The position numbers and the translations under genes are program-made. The notes under the pieces are model-generated. The model had not been told where the DNA came from. It worked only from the letters and a program-made list of their open reading frames with translations, and did not search any database. From Mycolicibacterium sp. CH28 (GTDB lineage: Bacteria; Actinomycetota; Actinomycetes; Mycobacteriales; Mycobacteriaceae), in the NCBI RefSeq assembly GCF_004745805.1, contig NZ_SRLQ01000023.1:25408-89407 (forward strand): DNA of 64,000 nt. The letters are read 5' to 3'. This document shows, one piece after another, positions 26,410-35,909 of the stretch (the stretch's first letter is position 1; every line of letters starts with the position of its first letter).

Positions 26410-27978
26410 CTAGTTGACGCAGGGGACGCCGCCCCCGTCGATCGGCGCGCCTTGATCGGGTGTGGGCGTGGTCGAGGTGTCGACCCAGCTCTGGACCGTG
26501 CTGGACGTCGTGCTGCCCTGCGGCTCCGGCTGGTCCAGCGGGATGTCGTAGCCCACTCCGAGGATGACCCGGATGTGGTCGGCAGCCAACGCGCTGCTGG
26601 CCTGTGGGGCGTTGTCGACACCGAGCAGGGTGGCCACCGACTGGGCATCGGTTTGTGCCCCTGGCCCGTAGGTGATCACGGTGTCGATCGGTTCGCCGGA
26701 CTCGCGGTCGCGAATCGTGTCGACGGTGAAGCCGTGCTTACCCAGCAGGGTCGCGGCCTGTGCGGCCAGGCCCGAGATGTCGCTGCCGTTGACGACGTTG
26801 AGCACGGTCTGCGGGTTGGGCTGCGGTAGTGGTTGTGCTCCGGTGGTAGCCGTCTCGGTCGCGGTGGGCCCGCCGATGGCCCTGGCGATTTCGGCCCGGA
26901 TCTTGGCCGGATCGACGATGTTCACGTCTTGGCCGTTGATGTTCTCGTAGCGCACCACCGGCAGCGTCCGGAATTCCACGTCGCCACCGGCCAGTGCGGC
27001 CATCCGGCGGAATTGGTCCTCGCCCCATCCCTCCGAGAGCACGATGTCTTCGCGGGCCACCGCCATCAAGCGCTTGAACTTGTCCAGGTCGGTGAACGAG
27101 CCCGATTGCTGCAGTTCATGCATCACCGACAGTAGGAAAGCCTGCTGACGGTGGGTGCGATCGAGATCCCCGTTCTCCAGTCCGTGCCGCTGCCGCACGA
27201 ACGCCAGCGCTTGCGCGGCGTCCAACCGCTGGCGGCCGGCCGGGAAGTCGGCCCCCGAATAGTCGTCGTGCACGGCGTGGAGCAGGCAGACTTCCACCCC
27301 GCCGAGGCTGTCCGCCAGGTGGTAGAAGCCCGCCAGGTTCACCTCAGCGAAGTAGTCGATGGGCTGGCCGGTCAGGTTACGGACGGCCCGGATGGTCGCC
27401 TTGCGGCCGGCCTCGCGACCCGCCCTCTCCAGTGCAGAGCGGTCGCTGACACCCTTGTCGACCAACTCCTGCTCGGTCTGGAACTTGGTCAGACCGTAAG
27501 CCTCTTTGATCTTGATATGGCTGTAACCCTTGATGCCGCTGACGGCCACATAGTCGTCGCGCGGTATCGAGAACGCGACGACGCTGTCGTCGGCGCCGAT
27601 GTGCACCAGGATCAGCGTGTTGGTGTTGTAGCCGCCGGACCCGGAGTCTCCGGCGTGCAGCTTGTCGAGGACCTCGTCCGGCAACTCGTTACCGTCTTGA
27701 TCCTTGCGGGAATCCAGGCCGATCAGCAGGATGTTCATCGCACCGCCGCTGGAGCGCGGTTCGTCGGAACCCAGTGCCTTGGACACCGTTATCCCGCTCA
27801 GCACGCCGTGGGCTTCCGAGTACGCCAACCCGGTGAGCATTAGCACGACCACCGATACCAGCCCGACCACGACGTGGCCGATGATCCGGGCCGTTCGCCA
27901 GCCGGCGCCGGACCGTCCCCGGTGGCGGCCGTGGCGGTTGCCCGCGACGGCCGCTGGCGGAGGCGACGACGGATCCAT
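26410..27978 (-). CDS. cpsA: LytR-CpsA-Psr (LCP) family ligase, CpsA-type, with LytR_C domain
   Basis: 522 residues from ATG 27978. A basic cytoplasmic N-terminus is followed by one membrane helix (IIGHVVVGLVSVVVLMLTGLA), then the LCP domain: NILLIGLDSRKD, NTLILVHIGADD, FSIPRDDYVAV and AQALAFVRQRH with its catalytic arginines. A Thr/Pro linker and a LytR_C domain (residues about 385-460) follow. LCP enzymes attach arabinogalactan to peptidoglycan outside the membrane; CpsA (Rv3484) is the homologue expected beside otsA. Confidence 0.88.
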   Translation of the reverse strand: MDPSSPPPAAVAGNRHGRHRGRSGAGWRTARIIGHVVVGLVSVVVLMLTGLAYSEAHGVLSGITVSKALGSDEPRSSGGAMNILLIGLDSRKDQDGNELPDEVLDKLHAGDSGSGGYNTNTLILVHIGADDSVVAFSIPRDDYVAVSGIKGYSHIKIKEAYGLTKFQTEQELVDKGVSDRSALERAGREAGRKATIRAVRNLTGQPIDYFAEVNLAGFYHLADSLGGVEVCLLHAVHDDYSGADFPAGRQRLDAAQALAFVRQRHGLENGDLDRTHRQQAFLLSVMHELQQSGSFTDLDKFKRLMAVAREDIVLSEGWGEDQFRRMAALAGGDVEFRTLPVVRYENINGQDVNIVDPAKIRAEIARAIGGPTATETATTGAQPLPQPNPQTVLNVVNGSDISGLAAQAATLLGKHGFTVDTIRDRESGEPIDTVITYGPGAQTDAQSVATLLGVDNAPQASSALAADHIRVILGVGYDIPLDQPEPQGSTTSSTVQSWVDTSTTPTPDQGAPIDGGGVPCVN

Positions 27979-28115
27979 GGTCGACAGTATGCGGGCAAAC
28001 GCTCGTCGGGCCCCAGCTAGGCCGGTTCGCTTCGGGCGTTCGCGGCCGTGCCCCCGCCGCGCGGCAGTATTGTCCAGCGAAGGTCGAAGCTTTGCGACAA
28101 ACCGGAAGGCCCACC

Positions 28116-28427
28116 ATGCGGATGTTGGTCTCCCGCTGGATAGCGGCATTTCTCACCGCCGGTGTGGGGGCGGCCGGCGTGGTCGCCGCATCGCCGGCGC
28201 ACGCGGACTGTGTCTCCGGCGGCGGCTCCACCGTGTGTGCGCAAGGCGATGTCCGCGGCGCGAACGGCGCTCCGGGTCCCAGTACGAGCGGCCCCTATGT
28301 TCCGTATCCGTGCGACTACGACCCGTACTGCTACGACGGCGGCCTGTCGATCATCCTCGACCCCGGCGACGGCCCCAATCGCCCGCCGCGCCCGCGCCCG
28401 CCGCGACCGACTCCCAGACAGGGCTGA
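28116..28427 (+). CDS. Small secreted protein with DCVSGGGSTVCAQGD motif
   Basis: 103 residues from ATG 28116. The signal peptide WIAAFLTAGVGAAGVVAASPAHA precedes DCVSGGGSTVCAQGDVRGA, a Tyr/Pro segment with PYPCDYDPYCYDGG, and a Pro/Arg-rich tail. Four cysteines suggest two disulfides. Proteins with a cysteine pair in a GGSTVCAQG context are common small exported proteins of mycobacteria; no function is known to me. It is divergent from cpsA and 172 bp upstream of amt. Confidence 0.75.
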   Translation: MRMLVSRWIAAFLTAGVGAAGVVAASPAHADCVSGGGSTVCAQGDVRGANGAPGPSTSGPYVPYPCDYDPYCYDGGLSIILDPGDGPNRPPRPRPPRPTPRQG

Positions 28428-28599
28428 CCCCGCGACCGTCACACCGGTCTAGGGCGGCCGGATCACCGGCCGGGTGGGTCGGTCCGTTCGAAGGGACCCC
28501 GGCTCGGTGGGGCCGCAGCGAAACACGGCGGAAACATGATCGCCGCACGCGCGAAACACCGCGCCGACATCCTCGTCGGGACCGTCGAAGGAGCCGGAC

Positions 28600-29898
28600 T
28601 TGCAGTCGATCGATCCCGCCGCCACAGCCTGGCTATTGGCCAGCACCGCACTGGTCTTGTTGATGACGCCGGGGTTGGCGATTTTCTACGGTGGCATGGT
28701 CCGCACCACCGGGGTGCTCAACATGATCATGATGAGCTTCATCGCGATCCCCCTCGTCACGGTGGCCTGGCTGCTGTTCGGCTACAGCCTGGCCTTCTCC
28801 GGAACCAGCCTGGGCGGTTTCATCGGTGACCTGTCGCACGCCGGAATGGCTGGCATCGGTCCGACCACCGCCCACGGATCGGTACCCGAGCTCCTGTTCG
28901 CCACCTTCCAGCTCAGCTTTGCGATCATCACCGCGGCACTGGTCAGCGGCGCGATCGCCGACCGCGCCAAGTTCGCCGCCTGGATGATCTTCGTGCCGGT
29001 GTGGTCGATCGTGGTGTATTCGGTTGTGGCGCATTGGGTGTGGGCGCCCGGCGGCTGGCTGTTCAAGCTGGGGGTACTCGATTACGCCGGCGGATTGGTG
29101 GTCGAGATCGTCTCCGGCGCCTCCGCTCTGGCGCTCGCGCTAGTGCTGGGACCGCGTATCGGCTTCAAGGTCGACGCGATGCGTCCGCACAACCTGCCCT
29201 TCGTGCTGCTCGGTGTCGGGCTGCTGTGGTTCGGGTGGTTCGGCTTCAACGCCGGATCGGCGCTGGCGGCCAACGGCACCGCCGCGGCGATCTTCCTCAA
29301 CACGCTGGTGGCCGGCTGTCTCGGCATGCTCGGGTGGTTGTCGGTCGAGCAGATCCGTGACGGCAGGCCCACGACGTTCGGGGCGGCCTCCGGTGTCGTC
29401 GCCGGCCTGGTCGCCATCACCCCCTCGTGCGGGACGGTCAATACCCTGGGCGCCGCAATTGTCGGCCTGCTCGCGGGCATCGTGTGCTCCTTCGCGATCG
29501 GGCTGAAGTTCCGGTTCGGCTACGACGACTCGCTGGACGTGGTCGGGGTGCACTTCGTCGGCGGGGTGGTCGGCGTGCTGCTCATTGGCTTCCTCGCCAC
29601 CGCGGTGATGACCGGTGGGCCCGAAGGACTGCTCTACGGCGGCGGGCTGGCGCAACTGGGCAAGCAAGCACTCGCCATGGTGGTGGTGGCCGCCTACGCC
29701 TTCGCGATGTCCTTCGGACTGGCCAAGCTGATCGACCGCACCATCGGCTTCCGGCTGAGTCCGGAGGACGAGACCGCGGGTGTGGACTTCACTCAGCACG
29801 CCGAGTCGGCGTACGCCGAGGGTGTGCACGGGCATCAGCCGCTACGCCGGCCGTTGTTCGGGGAGTCTCGTCCGAGACCGGACCCCGACCAGGACTGA
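28600..29898 (+). CDS. amt: Ammonium transporter, Amt/Mep/Rh family, with glutamate at the first pore histidine
   Basis: 432 residues from TTG 28600, with GAAGGAG upstream. About eleven membrane helices. Amt landmarks: FYGGMVRTTGVLN, the phenylalanine gate region ATFQLSFAIITAAL, the vestibule tryptophan in HWVWAPGGWL, DYAGGLVVEIVSG, and DVVGVHFVGGVVG holding the second pore histidine. The first twin-His position, usually VVH, is VVE. The C-terminus DFTQHAESAYAE is the standard Amt tail. No glnK follows; the next gene is convergent. Confidence 0.93.
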   Translation: MQSIDPAATAWLLASTALVLLMTPGLAIFYGGMVRTTGVLNMIMMSFIAIPLVTVAWLLFGYSLAFSGTSLGGFIGDLSHAGMAGIGPTTAHGSVPELLFATFQLSFAIITAALVSGAIADRAKFAAWMIFVPVWSIVVYSVVAHWVWAPGGWLFKLGVLDYAGGLVVEIVSGASALALALVLGPRIGFKVDAMRPHNLPFVLLGVGLLWFGWFGFNAGSALAANGTAAAIFLNTLVAGCLGMLGWLSVEQIRDGRPTTFGAASGVVAGLVAITPSCGTVNTLGAAIVGLLAGIVCSFAIGLKFRFGYDDSLDVVGVHFVGGVVGVLLIGFLATAVMTGGPEGLLYGGGLAQLGKQALAMVVVAAYAFAMSFGLAKLIDRTIGFRLSPEDETAGVDFTQHAESAYAEGVHGHQPLRRPLFGESRPRPDPDQD

Positions 29899-30002
29899 GC
29901 CGCAGCCCAGCGGGCAGTTCCAGACGGTCTGCGTCGACATGTCCTGCCCGCCGAGCACTCGGTACAGGTCACGATCGCGGGGAAGCCGGAGCACTGACGC
30001 TG

Positions 30003-31889
30003 TCAGCGCGGTGGATCACCACGCCAGGCGAAACTGTTGACGTACTTGTCCAGATCGATCGCGAGTTCCAGGTTGGCGCCGGAGGGCCGTCCCGGGCCGA
30101 AGTTCGGGCCGAACTGGCGGTACGGGCCGATAGCACCGGCGAGCAGGGCGTAGTCGTTCTTCACCGCCACCAGGATCACCAGCCGGAGGTGTTGGTAGGA
30201 CGCGTCGCCGTCCTGCGGCCAAATGTCGGCGACTTCGCCGTAGCCGTGCTGGTAGCCGACCATCGCGTTGGGGATCTGGTAGGCCGTGCGCTTGTTCGGA
30301 TAGCGCTCGGCGAGGAACGTCGTGGCGATCTCCTGGGCTGATCTTCCATCGGCCGGCTGGCCCCACAGCTTCAACGTGCCGCCGTCCCCACCGGTATAGA
30401 GCGCCCGGACGCCATTGGTGTCGAAGGTGATGTCGTACGACGAGCCCGCAGCGGGGTAGGACACCGAGAATTCGCCGCCGGGGGCGGTGAACCGGGGGAG
30501 CGAGGCGACCGGAGTGCCGCTGGGCGGCCGACCACAGTCCGGCGGGCAGTTGTAGAGGACGGCAGGCTCTGCGATGCTCGCCGACAGCCCGATCAGGGGC
30601 GCAGCGATCACCGCTATGACGACCGCCCAGACGACCGGGACCCGAACATTGGGCGTGCGGGGCAGTGGTTCGCAGGTGTAGGTCGCCGTCGCGCCCGCAT
30701 AGCCGGGCCACTGCGAGCCCGTGCCGGTGGCGTCGTCGGTGTCGAGGTGGACGACCACGTTTCGGCGTTGGGCGCGGGACGAATTCGGCGACGCGTGCGC
30801 GGCGGCACCGCAGAGCGGGCAGAAGGCCATCTCGGGAACCACGGTGCGACAGTGCAGGCACAGCTGCGGCTCACCGCGCATTTCACCCGGCTGCTCGTGC
30901 AGCAGGGCGAGCTGCACGCCGATCCGTAGTGCGATCAGCGCGACCAACGCCATCGCGACATGCCAGGCGAGCATCTTGGCTTGGGGGAGTCCGGCGACAT
31001 CGGTGATACCCACGACCGCGTATATCGCCAGCACCACCACGCCGAAGAGGGTCAGCGCACCGACGACCAGGGTGCGGCGTCTGGGCTTGCCGTCGTCGGC
31101 GCGTCTGAACCACAGTGCCGCGCCGACCAGCCCGCCGGCGCAGGCTGCGGTCAGCGGTATCGTCACGCCGCGGATTGCCGACTCCACGAGAAGCCATTCG
31201 ACCGGCCGATCCTTGGAAACGGTGGCCGCGGCGAACTGTGGTGCCAGCCGGGTGAAGGTTGCGGCGGCGGTGAAGCTGATCGCGGACAGCATGCCGATCA
31301 CCAAGCCGTTCAACGACTCCCGTTGTCCGGGCCGCAGCAGACGGACCGCCACGGCGGGAATCATCATCAGCAGCGCGCCGCCCTCGGCGACACCGAGACC
31401 GTCGCGCAGCACCCGGTTACCGGCGATTCCGACGTCGAACGGCGCTCCGGTCTCCCGGATCACCAAGTCACCGGTCAGCAGAACCCAGCCCACGCCGATC
31501 GCGATTCCCAGCCCCGCGGTCAGCAGCAGTGAGCTGCGGGGGATGTCCCGGTACACGCCGGTCTGCTGCTGATAGATCACCAGCAGCAGGGGCAGGCCGA
31601 GTGCCGCGACGGTGACCAGCGCACCAGGCAGTTTGATCTCGATCGACAACGCCATCGCGGCGATCAGCAGAATCAACCCGTAAACGAAGGGGGTCCGGGC
31701 CAATTGGGAAAGGTGGGGAAACAGGGAGCTGGAGATCGCGGGCCGCAGCACATGTTCGGCGGGCGCCGCGCAGAAGACGCGGGGTCGCAGCCACTGCGGA
31801 CCGTCACCAGCCTGTGGGGCGAGGTGTGCGCCGCACACCCCGCAGAACACTCCGGCGGGCACCTCGGCGGCACATGCTGGGCAGGTCAT
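30003..31889 (-). CDS. Zinc-ribbon polytopic membrane protein, unknown function
   Basis: 628 residues from ATG 31889. The N-terminus is a zinc ribbon (CPACAAEVPAGVFCGVCG), followed by about nine hydrophobic segments up to residue 340. A second zinc ribbon (CLHCRTVVPEMAFCPLCG) near 365, another membrane helix near 450, and an exported C-terminal domain of about 170 residues (FSVSYPAAGSSYDITFD...) complete it. It starts two bases after the S53 protease stop, so the two are co-translated. The layout suggests a membrane scaffold with cytoplasmic metal sites and an outside domain. No family recognised. Confidence 0.75.
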   Translation of the reverse strand: MTCPACAAEVPAGVFCGVCGAHLAPQAGDGPQWLRPRVFCAAPAEHVLRPAISSSLFPHLSQLARTPFVYGLILLIAAMALSIEIKLPGALVTVAALGLPLLLVIYQQQTGVYRDIPRSSLLLTAGLGIAIGVGWVLLTGDLVIRETGAPFDVGIAGNRVLRDGLGVAEGGALLMMIPAVAVRLLRPGQRESLNGLVIGMLSAISFTAAATFTRLAPQFAAATVSKDRPVEWLLVESAIRGVTIPLTAACAGGLVGAALWFRRADDGKPRRRTLVVGALTLFGVVVLAIYAVVGITDVAGLPQAKMLAWHVAMALVALIALRIGVQLALLHEQPGEMRGEPQLCLHCRTVVPEMAFCPLCGAAAHASPNSSRAQRRNVVVHLDTDDATGTGSQWPGYAGATATYTCEPLPRTPNVRVPVVWAVVIAVIAAPLIGLSASIAEPAVLYNCPPDCGRPPSGTPVASLPRFTAPGGEFSVSYPAAGSSYDITFDTNGVRALYTGGDGGTLKLWGQPADGRSAQEIATTFLAERYPNKRTAYQIPNAMVGYQHGYGEVADIWPQDGDASYQHLRLVILVAVKNDYALLAGAIGPYRQFGPNFGPGRPSGANLELAIDLDKYVNSFAWRGDPPR

Positions 31890-31891
31890 GC

Positions 31892-33517
31892 TCACCACTC
31901 GCCGCACCGGCACTTCTGGATGGCCAGGATGTCCTGGGACAAGGTGTCGAGGTCCGGGGTGCCGAGCCCGGTCACCAGGTCATAGCCCGGTCCGGCGTTG
32001 TCGACGGCGTTGCCCCCCAAGGTGATGTCGTGAAATCCGGGCAGCCTTGCGCCCTGGGCGATTTCGTACAGCAGCGGGTTCAGCTCACCGATCAGGTGCC
32101 CACCGTTCTTGGTGAGGTATTCGTTCATCAGTGCGGTCAGGCCGGCCCAGATGGGGGCGGCCACGGATGTGCCACCGCCCACCGCATGCTGGCGTTTGAA
32201 GACGATCCGTACGCCGGTCGCCGGGTCCGCGACAGCCGCGATATCGGGGGTCAGGCGCCGGCCGGGCGGGGCGGCCACCCGCAGCTCGGCCTGCCAGGGC
32301 GGGCGTTCGAACAGGTTCGACACCCCGCCTCCGGTGCCTTGCGAGATGGCCGGTGCGAACCACGACTGTTCGGCCAGCCAACGCCCTTCGGCATCGGTCG
32401 ACAAGGTGGTGCCACCGACATCGGTCATCTCCGGCACCGACGCCACAGAGTCCAACCCGACGTCGTCGGCGTGCGGTGCGTCCGACCAGTTGTGGCCGCC
32501 CTTGCATTCCAGGCCGGCCAGATCGCCGCTGGCGTTGAAGGCGGTGGTGCCGTTGCGCAGTGCCGCGGTCAACGCGCCTCGCACCGGCAGCATGTCGGCT
32601 GCGGTCATGATCTTGTCGCAACCCCAGCCGATCGAAAAGCTCCACACCGCACCCGGATAGCGGCGATCGGCCTCCTCCATCAGGGTGCTGATCTTCTCGT
32701 AGGTGGCGTCACCGGACACGGTGGGGCGCGCGTTGACCAAGACCTTCTTGGCATCCGGCGCGATCGCGTGGATAGCCTCCAAATCCATCGTCGCCTCCCC
32801 GCTGCGTTGTGAAGCCATGTCGCCCATCAACTCCGGAGTGAACTTGGGCAGGTTGAACGACGCGGCGAACATGTCGAGGTCTTCTTGGTCGAATCCGTCG
32901 AAGGCGAACACCAGAACCGTCACACCCTTGCCGGTGTAGCCGTCCTCGCGGAGCGACTGCGCGTTATAGGTGCGCAGCAGTGCGTCCGGGGCGAGCCCGT
33001 CGTCGGGTACAGCCAGCGGCACTATCGATGGCGAGGACTCGTGATGTGGGATGTAGCCCAGGATCCTGCCGAGCTCGGACACCTCGCCGGCGACCGGCAC
33101 GGGAACGGCCGGCTGCCGGGGGGAGGCGTAGAACACCTGACCCAGCCGCCCGCGATAGTCGTGCACGGGTACTTCGAAGGCAGAGCTGACGGCCTCGGGT
33201 GTCCCCTCGATGACGGCCCACCGGTTGCCGGACCGCCAACGCACCGAGAGTCCTTGTCGGCGTGCCCAACTGATCAGGGAAGCGGGCTCGGAGACGCTGT
33301 GCAGACCGGCGACGAGCTGGACATGATCGTCGCCGGCCGGACCGAGGTCGGTGGAGGCGGCCAGCAGCGACGCGTAGGGACCGGTGATGGTGCCGGCGGG
33401 CGGGGGTGTGTCATCGGGCCGGTTCGCGGTCCAGATGAGTCCGACGGCGGTCACGACCGCGGCACTCAACGCCGACCATTTCAGGAACCTACTCGGCCTG
33501 CTCTTACTCGGCGTCAA
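31892..33517 (-). CDS. Secreted or membrane-anchored S53 (sedolisin/kumamolisin) serine-carboxyl protease
   Basis: About 541 residues from TTG 33517, chosen for GGAGG five bases upstream; GTG 33556 would add 13 residues. A signal anchor (WSALSAAVVTAVGLIW) precedes an activation prodomain (LSVRWRSGNRWAVIEGTPEAVSSAF). The catalytic set is intact: E-x3-D in GEATMDLEA, the oxyanion aspartate in NASGD, and the nucleophile in GGGTSVAAPIWAG. A C-terminal calcium-site aspartate pattern is plausible in FHDITLGGN. S53 proteases usually work at acidic pH. Paired with the membrane zinc-ribbon gene. I recall no M. tuberculosis orthologue. Confidence 0.87.
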   Translation of the reverse strand: MTPSKSRPSRFLKWSALSAAVVTAVGLIWTANRPDDTPPPAGTITGPYASLLAASTDLGPAGDDHVQLVAGLHSVSEPASLISWARRQGLSVRWRSGNRWAVIEGTPEAVSSAFEVPVHDYRGRLGQVFYASPRQPAVPVPVAGEVSELGRILGYIPHHESSPSIVPLAVPDDGLAPDALLRTYNAQSLREDGYTGKGVTVLVFAFDGFDQEDLDMFAASFNLPKFTPELMGDMASQRSGEATMDLEAIHAIAPDAKKVLVNARPTVSGDATYEKISTLMEEADRRYPGAVWSFSIGWGCDKIMTAADMLPVRGALTAALRNGTTAFNASGDLAGLECKGGHNWSDAPHADDVGLDSVASVPEMTDVGGTTLSTDAEGRWLAEQSWFAPAISQGTGGGVSNLFERPPWQAELRVAAPPGRRLTPDIAAVADPATGVRIVFKRQHAVGGGTSVAAPIWAGLTALMNEYLTKNGGHLIGELNPLLYEIAQGARLPGFHDITLGGNAVDNAGPGYDLVTGLGTPDLDTLSQDILAIQKCRCGEW

Positions 33518-33747
33518 CTTGCCCTCCGGGTGGCGACTAGCTCCCCGGAAACACACAGGAGGTGGGTGATGACGCGTTGGACGATATCAGCGCTGCCGTC
33601 TTCGGGGCGCGATGTCGCGCAGGTTGCGCGTAGGCGAACACTCTCTGACGCGGAGTCCGGATAGGCAGATTCGGTTGGGTATGGCGAGCGGGGACGACTA
33701 GGTTGCCGATCATGGAAAATGGGTGTGCTGAGACTGGTGATCGCGGC

Positions 33748-34131
33748 ATGAATCGTTTGGTCACGTTTACTCGTCAACTGGGCCTGGCGGTCGGCTGCAC
33801 GGCCGTCGTCGCAGCGATCGGGCTGTCGGCTGGATGTGGGCACTCGACCAAGGAGAGCCCGTCCACCACGAGCGCGCCGGCCCCGTCGCCCACCGAGAAG
33901 GGCGCGATTCAGATGCCCAAGCAGTCGTTCAATCCCAACATGAACGCTGCCGACGGGATGCTCGCCCTGGAAAGCGAGGGCTACATCGTGCAGTTGAACA
34001 GCGGCGGTGGGTATGCCGGCGATCGGCCGCTGTCCGCCTGCAAGATCGTCAGCGTCGACGGCCTGCGCGGCGACGCCCCGCCGGCGAACACCACGGTGTA
34101 CCTGACCGTCTCTTGCCCGAGCAGCAATTAA
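33748..34131 (+). CDS. Small predicted lipoprotein
   Basis: 127 residues from ATG 33748; an upstream in-frame ATG (33712) would add 12 residues without helping the signal. The signal peptide ends in LSAGC, a lipobox with cysteine at residue 30. A Ser/Thr/Pro linker and a small domain (GYIVQLNSGGGYAGDRPLSACKIVSVDG ... TVYLTVSCPSS) with two cysteines follow. The domain is similar in style to PASTA or DUF4333-type small mycobacterial lipoproteins. Function unknown; membrane surface. Confidence 0.75.
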   Translation: MNRLVTFTRQLGLAVGCTAVVAAIGLSAGCGHSTKESPSTTSAPAPSPTEKGAIQMPKQSFNPNMNAADGMLALESEGYIVQLNSGGGYAGDRPLSACKIVSVDGLRGDAPPANTTVYLTVSCPSSN

Positions 34132-34145
34132 CTGACGGTCGCCGG

Positions 34146-35909
34146 TCACCGCCGCTTCCGGCGGCGTAGGAACACGAAGCCGACGAACAGCAGCATCGAC
34201 GTTGGTGACGGGGACACCATGGTGTACCCGAGGTCCTTGAGGATGCCGATTTCGACCGCGCTCAGCGTCCTGACGCCCAGTCCAGTGTTGGAGGAGGCGT
34301 TCATCATCTTCTGGTTGGCTCCGGTGAACGTGTTGTCGTCCAGATGCGAGATCGAACTGCCGGACTCCCACGGGTTGGGTGTGTAGAGCGGCACATAGCC
34401 GCCGTACGCCGCGACTGCGTTGGGCCCGCCGAAGTACAGGCCGCCGTTGGATCCGATCAGATTCGCGTTGTAGGCGGTCTTCCAGACGAAGTCGTTTCCG
34501 ATCGCCGGCGTTCCGGCCGAGGTGACGATGAAGCTGTCGAACGTCGTCCAGTTCGGGTAGGTGTTGTTCCCCGCGCTGTCCACGACGGACAGGAAGCCGA
34601 AGGTGTGTAGCAGCTCGTGCGTGGCCGTGGACTGGAAGTCGTACTGGCCGCCGCCCACCGAGCTGCCGTAGGCCCAGGAGTATCCGAAGTTCCAGTCGAT
34701 CACCCCGTCAGGCGCCGAACCATTGGCGTCCTGGCCGGTCAGGATCTTGTTCTGCACGACGGTCGAATAGAAGCCGGGGTCAGAGCTGATCAGATCGCTG
34801 CCAGCCGATGCCAGCGTCGAGCCGAACAACGAGTACTGCCCGGTGACTTGGTAGGTGAGGGTGACCGGGTTTGCGACGACGAAGTAGCTCGAAAGGTAGA
34901 TCGCCGTCGACTGCAGTTCGGCGCGAGCCGCGCTGGACCAGAACTGCGACCCCGATCCGTAGATGAAGTTGAACGTGATGCGAGGAGTGGCGCTCGCGTC
35001 CTGGGTGACCGACACGACGGCGTCGGTGCTCGGGTCGCGGAACCAGTTGAGCAGGTTGATGTGCGGCCCGGTGTCGGTCGCGGCCACGGTGAACGCGTCG
35101 ATGCCGGCAAAGCCGGCGTCGGGTGTGTAGGTGTAGTTGCCGGTGGAATCGACGACCACGGTCCCGAAGCGGGGCTGCTGCCGCACGGTGTAGACGACCT
35201 GGTCGCCCTCGGGATCGGTGGCGCCGATGGTGCCGGTGATCGGCCCCGCCGTCTGTCCGCTGGTCTGCACCGGCGCGACCGTGGGCGCCTCGTTGAACAG
35301 GCTGCGACGAATCAGCAGGACTGCCCCTTCGAGGAATCCCTGGACCGTGCCCACCAAACCGGTGAACACGTCGGCCAGCGAGGACGCCTGGCTGCTGCCG
35401 ACCGGCACCCGCAACGCGGTGACCCGTGCGGCCGTACTGGTGACCGGCGACTCTGCGACGGTGTCCGCCGCAGGCAGGGTCGGAGTCTGCGATTGCGCGG
35501 GCTGGGTCGTGGCCTGCGCGTCAGTCGCGCTGTCGGCTGGGTCGGCGGCGACGGCTTCCGGCGCCGGGCTGCTTGCCCGGGCCTGGGGACGGCCGGTACG
35601 AGCCCTGGCGATATCGGCGGCGGCATCCGCGCGCACGCGTAGCCCGGCGACCGACGATGTCGACGACCGGGCCGAGCCGGTCGCCGCGGCCGACGGCGTG
35701 CCGGCCCGAGTTGCGCTGTCGTGCGCGGGCCCGGCAGTTCTGGCCGATCGGGCCGTCCCGCTGCTCGGCTTTGCCGGACCGGCCGAGGCTGCGGATGAAC
35801 CCTGGTCGGGGCCGTCGGCGCTGGCAATGGCGACGACGGGCCAGGTCAGTGACAACCCGAGTGCAAAGGCCGCCGCACCGGCCCGCGCACCTCGCTGAAT
35901 ATTCGCCAT
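34146..35909 (-). CDS. Secreted HELLH metalloprotease-like protein with Ig-like repeat and PEP-CTERM-like tail
   Basis: 587 residues from ATG 35909. A signal peptide (AGAAAFALGLSLTWPVVAIASA) precedes about 150 residues of Ala/Ser/Thr/Pro low complexity. Then comes a cadherin/Ig-like repeat (GTIGATDPEGDQVVYTVRQQPRFGTVVVD ... YTPDAGFAGIDAFTV) and a domain with HELLHTFGF, a zincin HExxHxxG/F motif. The end is PSPTS, a hydrophobic helix, then RRRKRR. This tripartite tail resembles PEP-CTERM sorting signals. The low-complexity plus Ig layout is known from Mycolicibacterium exported proteins; the tail is the odd part. Confidence 0.8.
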   Translation of the reverse strand: MANIQRGARAGAAAFALGLSLTWPVVAIASADGPDQGSSAASAGPAKPSSGTARSARTAGPAHDSATRAGTPSAAATGSARSSTSSVAGLRVRADAAADIARARTGRPQARASSPAPEAVAADPADSATDAQATTQPAQSQTPTLPAADTVAESPVTSTAARVTALRVPVGSSQASSLADVFTGLVGTVQGFLEGAVLLIRRSLFNEAPTVAPVQTSGQTAGPITGTIGATDPEGDQVVYTVRQQPRFGTVVVDSTGNYTYTPDAGFAGIDAFTVAATDTGPHINLLNWFRDPSTDAVVSVTQDASATPRITFNFIYGSGSQFWSSAARAELQSTAIYLSSYFVVANPVTLTYQVTGQYSLFGSTLASAGSDLISSDPGFYSTVVQNKILTGQDANGSAPDGVIDWNFGYSWAYGSSVGGGQYDFQSTATHELLHTFGFLSVVDSAGNNTYPNWTTFDSFIVTSAGTPAIGNDFVWKTAYNANLIGSNGGLYFGGPNAVAAYGGYVPLYTPNPWESGSSISHLDDNTFTGANQKMMNASSNTGLGVRTLSAVEIGILKDLGYTMVSPSPTSMLLFVGFVFLRRRKRR

